The notes under the pieces: generated by a model
The model's input: only the letters and a program-made list of their open reading frames with translations
Database searches by the model: none
Told to the model about the DNA's origin: nothing
Part shown: positions 12,641 to 18,209 of the stretch, piece by piece
Layout: the number at the start of each line of letters is the position of its first letter
Position numbering within the stretch: the stretch's first letter is position 1
Source of the DNA: Candidatus Saccharicenans sp.
Lineage (GTDB): Bacteria > Acidobacteriota > Aminicenantia > Aminicenantales > Saccharicenantaceae
NCBI GenBank assembly: GCA_024653405.1
Contig: JANLGB010000001.1
Span: forward strand, 9,536 to 27,744
Reading direction: 5' to 3'
DNA: 18,209 nt
Made by a program: the position numbers and the translations under genes

Positions 12641-13444
12641 ATGAAGACCGGTTTCAGAAAATTACTGAAGTCTGTGGCCGTCATCATGACTATTATATTT
12701 CTGGGCTCGAGTCTTCGGGCTCAGACCTATTTTGGGATCACGCCCATAAGATTTGAGCTGAAGCTGGCGGCGGCCGGCCAGAAGACCGAACTTATTTATG
12801 TAAGAAATAATTCTTCCAGGCCGATTCGGTTGAAGGTCTATACTGAGAACTGGTCGCTGACGGAGGACGGCACCAGGAATTTTATGGGCAGTCAACCGAC
12901 CAGTTTTTCTTGCCGGGATTGGATCAAAGTTAATCCCTTTGATTTCAGGCTGCAACCCGGAGAAATGAAGTCGGTCCGATTTACCGTCTCTGTCCCGGCC
13001 AAGACCGAGCCCGGCGGCTATCACGCCGGCATATCTTTTGAACAGGTCCCAGAAACCCCGGCCGGGGCCAGGCTGGGCCAGGTGGCTTTCGTTGGTAAAA
13101 TTGTGGCTGCCGTCTACGTGTTGGTGGGCAAGGTCCCGGTAGAAGGTTCGCTGGAAGACCTGGTTTTGGCAACCCAGGGCGAAGTCCAGCTGATAAAAAT
13201 CAAGCTTAACAATACCGGGCGGGTTCATTTTCGCCTGAAAGGCGAAGTGCGAATCATGACAGCTGAAGGCAAAAAGGCGGCTAACCTGGAAATACCCGAT
13301 GAACCGGTTCTACCCCAAAGTCAGCGCTGGGTCGCCATCCAGTTGAAAGAGAAGTTACCGCCCGGAAAGTATAAAGCCGAAGTCCGGCTGGAAATAGGGC
13401 GGGAAGAACTCCTGGCCCTGGAAAAGGAAATCATCATTAATTGA
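12641..13444 (+). CDS. PapD-like periplasmic pilus chaperone
   Basis: 267 residues. The ATG at 12641 follows GGAGG (12629-12633). The signal peptide is cleaved probably after LRA (residue 27). The mature part looks like two immunoglobulin-like domains of a fimbrial chaperone. Residues 33-70 (ITPIRFELKLAAAGQKTELIYVRNNSSRPIRLKVYTENW) give the first strands. VNPFDFRLQPGEMKSVRFTV (97-116) matches the chaperone pattern of Pro, then Leu-x-Pro-Gly, then V-R. VGKVPVEGSL (162-171) is the hinge. NNTGRVHF (190-197) and VLPQSQRWVAIQLKEKLPPGKYKAEV (223-248) form the second domain. Such proteins hold unfolded subunits by donor-strand complementation in the periplasm. Four candidate clients are encoded around it. 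A generic PapD-like or DUF916-type protein is the alternative. Confidence 0.75.
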   Translation: MKTGFRKLLKSVAVIMTIIFLGSSLRAQTYFGITPIRFELKLAAAGQKTELIYVRNNSSRPIRLKVYTENWSLTEDGTRNFMGSQPTSFSCRDWIKVNPFDFRLQPGEMKSVRFTVSVPAKTEPGGYHAGISFEQVPETPAGARLGQVAFVGKIVAAVYVLVGKVPVEGSLEDLVLATQGEVQLIKIKLNNTGRVHFRLKGEVRIMTAEGKKAANLEIPDEPVLPQSQRWVAIQLKEKLPPGKYKAEVRLEIGREELLALEKEIIIN

Positions 13445-13457
13445 GGCCTCAGGAAAA

Positions 13458-14003
13458 ATGAGGGCAGTTTTAGGAATCGGCCGGCGCAGAGAAAGAACCC
13501 GACCCAGGTTGCTATTCCTGCTGGTTCTTTTTAGCTGCAGCCTGGTGGCCGGGCAGCTTCTGGCCCAGAGCCAGGCCAGCCTGGGGGTGACCGTTCAGGT
13601 GGCCCGACGCTTCAAGATTGAGGTAAGCACTTCTCTGGTTTCTTTTACCCGGAGCTCGTCTTCGGGCCTGCCCCAGACGATACCGGCCAATGAAGGCAGC
13701 TTTGAACTGACCATCAAGACCAATAACGACCCGGGTTCCAGCACCAATGTCTGGCTGCTGGCCTCTTCTGACCTCCTGGATAATTCCACTGGCTACACCA
13801 TTCCGGTGGAGAGAATCAGCTGGACGGCTCAGGGTAATGGTTTTTACCCGGGTCACCTGGTAAAAGCGACCCCGGTGCTGGTGGCCAGGTTCGTTCAGCC
13901 CGGGAGTTTTACCGGCCAACTTTATTTCTTTTTTGCCGAGGACCCCAATTTTGCTCCCGGGAATTATCAGACGACAGTTACCATTTTGGTGGAAGGTGTC
14001 TAA
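13458..14003 (+). CDS. Secreted pilin-like beta-sandwich protein, subunit 3
   Basis: 181 residues, 13 bases after the chaperone stop, with AGGAAAA as ribosome-binding site. It has a long basic n-region (RRRERTRPR) and a hydrophobic core, with cleavage likely after LLA (residue 36). The mature start (LGVTVQVARRFKIEV) aligns with the N-terminal strand of the other subunits; ISWTAQGNGFYPG matches VSWTVSGAGYQAG of subunit 2; and the end (PGNYQTTVTILVEGV) has the same G-x-Y alternating strand. The central part is rich in Ser, Thr and Asn, as in secreted beta-sandwich proteins. It is probably a minor subunit or adaptor, since it is cotranscribed with the assembly genes and not with subunits 1 and 2. 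The specific role is unknown. Confidence 0.75.
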   Translation: MRAVLGIGRRRERTRPRLLFLLVLFSCSLVAGQLLAQSQASLGVTVQVARRFKIEVSTSLVSFTRSSSSGLPQTIPANEGSFELTIKTNNDPGSSTNVWLLASSDLLDNSTGYTIPVERISWTAQGNGFYPGHLVKATPVLVARFVQPGSFTGQLYFFFAEDPNFAPGNYQTTVTILVEGV

Positions 14004-14009
14004 GGAAGG

Positions 14010-14510
14010 ATGAGATTAAGGTCTGTGATTACGGCCAAAGAACTGATAAAAATAATTTTAATTTTATTTCTGGCCCCGATTTTATCCAGTCTTGCCCTGG
14101 CGGCCGGGGGAAGTCCCCAGCAGTGGACAATAACCATTAATATTTATCCCACGGCCATTACTTTTCCACCAGCTGACCCAGACCTGGAGCCGGTGGTGGC
14201 GGCCAACACTGCAGTCAGGGTTCAGATAGAAACCTGGCCTCCCAACCGCCGCTGGCAGATATTCATTAGAGCTGAGGGCAACCTGGTGAGTGCTTCTGGC
14301 CAGGTCATTCCGATAAATAATATTTCCTGGACCGCCACGCCCCAACCTCCATTCAGGGATGGCGTGCTGGCGGCCGGACAGAACCTGGTCCTGGCCACTG
14401 ATGGTCGAGGCCGGGAAGAAGGGGAGATCGTTTTTTCCTTTAAGAACTCCTGGGATTACGTGGCCGGGGAATACACTCAGGTCATCACCATTACCGCTTC
14501 ACTGCTTTAA
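14010..14510 (+). CDS. Secreted pilin-like beta-sandwich protein, subunit 4
   Basis: 166 residues. The ATG at 14010 lies six bases after the previous stop, with AAGGAAGG filling the gap, so translation is probably coupled. The signal peptide ends near residue 31 (SLALA). The mature protein starts with QQWTITINIYPTAITFPP, carries ISWTATPQPPF in the middle and ends GEYTQVITITASLL, thus showing the same three blocks as subunits 2 and 3. It contains no Cys in the mature part, so no disulphide is expected, unlike many classical type 1 pilins. It is likely a minor subunit exported for chaperone-assisted assembly. Identity with a known family is not established. Confidence 0.74.
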   Translation: MRLRSVITAKELIKIILILFLAPILSSLALAAGGSPQQWTITINIYPTAITFPPADPDLEPVVAANTAVRVQIETWPPNRRWQIFIRAEGNLVSASGQVIPINNISWTATPQPPFRDGVLAAGQNLVLATDGRGREEGEIVFSFKNSWDYVAGEYTQVITITASLL

Positions 14511-14524
14511 CTGGCAGGCGGAAG

Positions 14525-16852
14525 ATGAGCGATAGAGGGCGAGGGCGGACAAAGGGCAGAAACGCCCGCCGCCTTGTTTTTCTCTTAAGAATAAGGCTTT
14601 CCGGGCTGATTTTGCTGGTCGGGCTTTCCGTTTTTTTAATCTCTGCTGACCTATCGGCCCAGCAGGGTTACCTGAACCTGGCCTACTGGAACCGCAGCCG
14701 GGTTTATTCTCAGGCCAGTCCCTATCTTGCCAATGAATACGAAAACATCATGCACCTTGACCTCTGGCAGAAGACGATAAATTATGGGATTTTCAGCGGC
14801 TGGTTTGACGGCCGGCTGTCCTCCGCCGGGCTGGAGGCAGCTCACTGGTACCTGAACTGGCAGGGATTCCGGGCGGGACAATTTTCTTTTAAGCTGCAGC
14901 TGGGCGACCATAATCTGCAGCTGACTACCCTGGGCTACCGCTTTACCAACTATTACCCGGTCTATAATTACCTGAGGGGCGTGAGCGCCGGTTTTGAGCA
15001 CCGGAAATTCGGGCTGGAGGTTTTCACCGGCCGGGTGGCCCGTCTGACCGGCCTGCTCGGCAATTTTTATTCCCTGACCGATCAGACCGCCACCGGTTTT
15101 CTGGCCCATTTCGAACCAGACCCGAAATATTATCTCGGCTTTGGTTTGATTCACACCGAAAATGAAAGAAGCTGGAGCGGGGACTTGCTCACCAGGAGCA
15201 ACGATATCCTGCTCATAGAATCTGAACTCAGGTTCGATGAACGGGTCAAGTTCGTGATGGATACCCGGGCCAGCCTGTCCGCCGGCCAAAACGACCCGGT
15301 CAAAGCCCCAGGAACTTCCGTCAGGTTCGGCCCGCTTTTCCAGGGAAACCGCTGGTTCCTGGAAGTCAACTACCGTCGGGTGGATGCCGATTTTCGCAGC
15401 CTCAGCAGCGAATTTGCCTACGACCGAGACCAGGAAGGTTTGTTTACCTCCTGGCGCTACCAGACCCGACGGCGGGTTTTTCTTTTTGGCTCTTTCGATT
15501 ATTATCACGACAATGTCGACCGGCGACCGGACCTGAACACAACTGATTTCTGGCGGTTAAATTCCGGTTTTTCTTTAATCAGCCCGCCCTGGCCCGACTT
15601 GACTGTCAGGCTGGATTTCAGCGCCGCGGGGTCACGGCGGCCGGGTGAGGATTACCGAAGTTTTATCAGCCCCGGGGTTTACCTGCAGCTGGCTAAAAAT
15701 CTCGGGCGGTTCTACCCTTATCTCCGGGCCAGATTCCAGCACTATGACGACCGGGTCAACGACCAGCGCGACTTTAATTACCCTTCTTTATATCTAGGCT
15801 TGAGATACAGCTATCTCCGGAATTCTTACCTGCTGATAGAGGCTGAGAACAGTCGCTATTATGATTATCTTGAGAATCAACTCTCGGCCCTAAACAGGTT
15901 GCGCCTGGCCAATTTTTCGCCATTTTTCTTCGGCACCGATTTCTACGGCGAACTTTCCTATGTCGACCTGAAATCGTGGTACTTTGTCACCCAGTCCTCA
16001 AAAAGGATGGAGCTCTACCTGGGCCTGGGCCGGGTCGTGCCCCTGGGCTTCAGGGTCAGGCTGGATTTCCGGGCCAGCTGGCCCTTCCAATCCGAGCAAC
16101 CGGCCAATTACTGGCTGACTCTCAGGCTGGACCGCCGCTTCAACTGGGGCGAGATTCCGGCTTACCAGGGACGGACCACCGGGCCGGTTTTGATCGGTAC
16201 CGGGAAAATAGAAGGCTTGGTTTTCTCCGACCGGAACCTCAACGGAATTTTCGACCCAGGAGACAGCACTTTTCCCGGTGTTACCTTCTATCTTGAAGAC
16301 GGGAGCAGCGCCAGCTCTGATGACGGTGGCCGGTTCCTTTTTGGCCGCGTGCCTGAAGGCTTGCATACGGTCAACCTGGAAATAAGTGGGATTCCGGCTG
16401 ATTATTATTTATTGGGGCCGGAGCGCCGGACGATAGTGGTGGAAAGAAGGAAAGCCTCCAGGCTGGAATACCTGCTGGTCGAAGGGGCCACTGCTGGTGG
16501 AATCATCTTCCAGGACCTGAATAAAAATGGCTTGCTGGATGAAGAAGACCAGCCCCTGCCCGATGTCCTGGTCATTCTGCAAGCTGTTGAGGGGGAGAAA
16601 TGGCCCGAAACCCTGAGACCGCTGCGGACTGAAGAACTCACCTGCTATAGCGACGGGAAAGGAAGATTTATATTTGAAAATATTTTGCCCGGGGCTTATC
16701 AATTGCTGGTAGACGAGGAGACCCTGCCCAAAGGACTCAAGCTGCAAACCACCTGGCCGCTTAGAATTGATTTGAAGCCTGGCCAAGCTATTAAGAACCT
16801 GAATATCATCTATCTGCCCCGGCCGGTGATCTATACCGGGCGGACCCGGTAG
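14525..16852 (+). CDS. Large outer-membrane beta-barrel-like protein with two C-terminal SdrD-B-like domains (usher-like candidate)
   Basis: 775 residues, 14 bases after subunit 4. A basic n-region and signal peptide are followed by cleavage near LSA (residue 45). Residues from about 46 to 555 are dense in alternating aromatic/Arg/Asp segments (for example YPYLRARFQHYDD, LYLGLRYSYL, YWLTLRLDRRFNW), typical of an outer-membrane barrel. An LGDHNL...YLRGVSAG stretch recalls the GD...RG segment of usher-like and related barrels. There is no obvious usher N-terminal periplasmic domain. From about 558 and about 655 two SdrD-B/transthyretin-like domains follow, each starting with a calcium-loop-like motif (DRNLNGIFDPGD; DLNKNGLLDEED) and containing a D-x-G-R-F-x-F turn. 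The terminal position in a chaperone/subunit operon suggests an export or anchoring platform. That role is inference; a passive porin-like partner is possible. Confidence 0.72.
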   Translation: MSDRGRGRTKGRNARRLVFLLRIRLSGLILLVGLSVFLISADLSAQQGYLNLAYWNRSRVYSQASPYLANEYENIMHLDLWQKTINYGIFSGWFDGRLSSAGLEAAHWYLNWQGFRAGQFSFKLQLGDHNLQLTTLGYRFTNYYPVYNYLRGVSAGFEHRKFGLEVFTGRVARLTGLLGNFYSLTDQTATGFLAHFEPDPKYYLGFGLIHTENERSWSGDLLTRSNDILLIESELRFDERVKFVMDTRASLSAGQNDPVKAPGTSVRFGPLFQGNRWFLEVNYRRVDADFRSLSSEFAYDRDQEGLFTSWRYQTRRRVFLFGSFDYYHDNVDRRPDLNTTDFWRLNSGFSLISPPWPDLTVRLDFSAAGSRRPGEDYRSFISPGVYLQLAKNLGRFYPYLRARFQHYDDRVNDQRDFNYPSLYLGLRYSYLRNSYLLIEAENSRYYDYLENQLSALNRLRLANFSPFFFGTDFYGELSYVDLKSWYFVTQSSKRMELYLGLGRVVPLGFRVRLDFRASWPFQSEQPANYWLTLRLDRRFNWGEIPAYQGRTTGPVLIGTGKIEGLVFSDRNLNGIFDPGDSTFPGVTFYLEDGSSASSDDGGRFLFGRVPEGLHTVNLEISGIPADYYLLGPERRTIVVERRKASRLEYLLVEGATAGGIIFQDLNKNGLLDEEDQPLPDVLVILQAVEGEKWPETLRPLRTEELTCYSDGKGRFIFENILPGAYQLLVDEETLPKGLKLQTTWPLRIDLKPGQAIKNLNIIYLPRPVIYTGRTR
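16835..16850 (+). other. Short hairpin at the end of the barrel gene
   Basis: ACCGGG-CGGA-CCCGGT is a perfect six-base stem with a four-base loop spanning the last codons. No T-run follows directly, so it is not a standard intrinsic terminator, although it could stabilise the mRNA 3' end. Confidence 0.35.
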
Positions 16853-16989
16853 CCAGACAATTTATAACCAGAGTTTTTGCTTTCCGATTAGCCTATTATA
16901 ATTCTTGCCATTTTTAGCCGCCTGGTCTTTCTTTTATCTGGTTGATGGTCGCTTTCAGCCTGCGGGGCTTAGTTAAAGTGACAAATGGT

Positions 16990-17018
16990 TTGCAGCCAGC
17001 CGGGGGTTTTTCTATAAT
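16990..17018 (+). promoter_or_regulatory. Promoter of the aldehyde:ferredoxin oxidoreductase gene
   Basis: TTGCAG (16990-16995), a 17-base spacer and a perfect TATAAT (17013-17018), about 35 bases before the ATG. Another TATAAT at 16897-16902 has no good -35 and is less likely. Confidence 0.55.
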
Positions 17019-17053
17019 CTCGGTGTTTGATTTTATTATATTCAGGAGAAATC

Positions 17054-18209
17054 ATGACCGAGCAAAAAGTAGCAGGCGGCTATGCCGGAAAATGGGCCCT
17101 GGTGGACCTGAGCAGCGGGCGGGTCGAGGTGAAGGAAGCTCCGCCCCATGTCTACCACCAATATCTCGGCGGGCGAGGCGTTCAGGCTTACCTGATTTAT
17201 CAGCATCTCCAGGCCCGGGGCTGGCTCAAAGATCCACTGTCTCCGGCTAATCGTTTGGTTATCGGCAACGCTGCCCTGAACGACACGGCCATCCCCACTG
17301 CCGGGCGCGGCTCCTGTTCTTTTATCAGTCCTTTTACCTATTCGCCGGCCAAGAAACCCTGGCTGGGGCACCGACCGCCGGTCTTCGGGCTGCTGACTCA
17401 CTCCAGTTGCGGCGGGCTTTTTCCTAACATGATGAAAAGGGCTGGCTTCGACCAACTGATAATTGACGGCAAAGCCGAGAAACCCGTTAGAATCCTGGTC
17501 GCCGAAGGCCGGGTTCAGCTGCTGGAGGCCGAACCCGAGCTGTTTGAGGAAGTCCACGGCCGCCGGACTTTACGCCGGGTTTCCGAGATCACCGACTTTC
17601 TTAGCCAGAAGTACCCCGGCTCATCCACCGTCTGCGCCGGGCCGGCTGGCTGGAATCTGGTGGCTTTTGCCTGCCTGACCAACGATTACCACCGCAATTT
17701 CGGCCGGGGCGGGGCCGGGGCCGTCTTCGGTTCCAAGAATCTGGTTGCGATAACCGCCTATGGCCGGGAACTGCCGGCTTTTTATGACCGGGATAAATTC
17801 TTGGAGAAAGCCAGGGCCATTGATGATTCAGTCAGTAGCCATGTTCATGACCCCAACTGGACCGCCTCTTTTCGGCCGGAGACCGGCACTACCTGGTGGC
17901 TTGACCGGGCTTTTAACGGGGGCTACCTGGGCCAGAAAGGTGGCTATCTGCCCTGGCATAATTTCGACGAAGGTTATTTTGACCCGGAACTGTACCGCCG
18001 GGTTTCAACCGGGGCTTTCCTGGAAATCGCCGGCAAGCACAAGGTCTGCAATCGCTGCCGTCACCTCCTCTGCACCCGGAGCGCTGCCGTCAGCAGCGGG
18101 CCCTATGCCCACCAGGGGGTGCGGCCCGAGTTTGAAACCATTGCCCTCTGGATAAATTGCTGCCTGACCGACCGGGACGGTATTTTCTACCTGAACCATC
18201 TCTGCAACG
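17054..18209 (+). CDS. aor: Aldehyde:ferredoxin oxidoreductase (tungsten enzyme), 3' truncated by window end
   Basis: 385 codons are visible without a stop. The ATG at 17054 follows AGGAGA (17044-17049). The protein starts with the family opening GGYAGKWALVDLSSG and LGGRGVQAYL, then shows HSSCGGLFPNMMKRAGFDQLIIDGKAEKP, CAGPAGWNLVAFACLTND, and FGRGGAGAVFGSKNLVAI, the tungstopterin-binding region. A cysteine cluster C332-x2-C335-x4-C340 follows, then RPEFETIALW, the conserved Glu region. Enzymes of this family oxidise aldehydes to carboxylic acids (or act in reverse) with ferredoxin in the cytoplasm of anaerobes. The usual cluster spacing is C-x2-C-x3-C; one extra residue is seen here. The C-terminal domain with the fourth Cys is outside the window. 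Substrate specificity cannot be told. Confidence 0.9.
   Translation, partial: MTEQKVAGGYAGKWALVDLSSGRVEVKEAPPHVYHQYLGGRGVQAYLIYQHLQARGWLKDPLSPANRLVIGNAALNDTAIPTAGRGSCSFISPFTYSPAKKPWLGHRPPVFGLLTHSSCGGLFPNMMKRAGFDQLIIDGKAEKPVRILVAEGRVQLLEAEPELFEEVHGRRTLRRVSEITDFLSQKYPGSSTVCAGPAGWNLVAFACLTNDYHRNFGRGGAGAVFGSKNLVAITAYGRELPAFYDRDKFLEKARAIDDSVSSHVHDPNWTASFRPETGTTWWLDRAFNGGYLGQKGGYLPWHNFDEGYFDPELYRRVSTGAFLEIAGKHKVCNRCRHLLCTRSAAVSSGPYAHQGVRPEFETIALWINCCLTDRDGIFYLNHLCN

Noticed and set aside
13458..13550. Twin-arginine signal in subunit 3 (RRRER)
   Set aside because: It does not fit S/T-RRxFLK and lies in a generally basic n-region; an ordinary Sec signal peptide with an LLA cleavage site is simpler.
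14651..15508. A 285-codon minus-strand ORF
   Set aside because: Antisense shadow of the barrel protein gene, with no ribosome-binding site or recognisable motif.

Overview
The window looks like the chromosome of a Gram-negative, probably anaerobic and possibly thermophilic bacterium. Signal-peptide proteins with a periplasmic chaperone-like protein and a large outer-membrane-barrel-like protein imply an outer membrane. The 3' end opens a tungsten-type aldehyde:ferredoxin oxidoreductase, typical of anaerobes. The 5' end holds inositol-phosphate cytidylyltransferase / di-myo-inositol-phosphate synthase-like genes, a pathway best known from thermophiles. Base composition is a little above 50% GC by eye, with AT-rich intergenic regions. 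An Acidobacteriota/Aminicenantes-like lineage is possible but is only a guess. No tRNA, rRNA, CRISPR array, insertion sequence or phage gene was seen.

Region 1 (1-4149, + strand): two consecutive pairs, each a soluble nucleotidyltransferase followed by a membrane CDP-alcohol phosphotransferase. The phosphotransferases are paralogues with intact catalytic motifs and an N-terminal nucleotidyltransferase-like domain that has lost its nucleotide-binding loop. The likely product is a phosphodiester of inositol or a similar polyol, either a solute or a lipid head group. Region 2 (4126-5998, - strand): truD then ispD, convergent with region 1. Region 3 (6043-6576, + strand): bacterioferritin with its own promoter, followed by about 330 bases without a recognisable gene. 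Region 4 (6908-9420, - strand): pyrE, then by a 4-base overlap a fused Maf / 23S rRNA uridine methyltransferase-like gene.

Region 5 (9495-16852, + strand) is the most interesting part. A sigma-54 activator with a degenerate receiver domain is split by a reading-frame break. Immediately downstream are a pair of related CGG-N7/8-CCG sites 83 bases apart, a near-perfect -24/-12 sigma-54 promoter, and a six-gene block. The block encodes four small secreted proteins that look like distant paralogues of pilin-type beta-sandwich subunits, one PapD-like periplasmic chaperone, and one 775-residue barrel-like protein with two C-terminal SdrD-B-like domains. A second sigma-54-like promoter precedes the second subunit gene, which ends in a strong intrinsic terminator; the chaperone gene then has its own sigma-70-type promoter. 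The simplest reading is a divergent chaperone/usher-like surface fibre system under sigma-54 control, with unequal expression of the first subunits and the assembly genes. Region 6 (16990-18209): promoter and 5' part of the aldehyde:ferredoxin oxidoreductase gene, cut by the window end.
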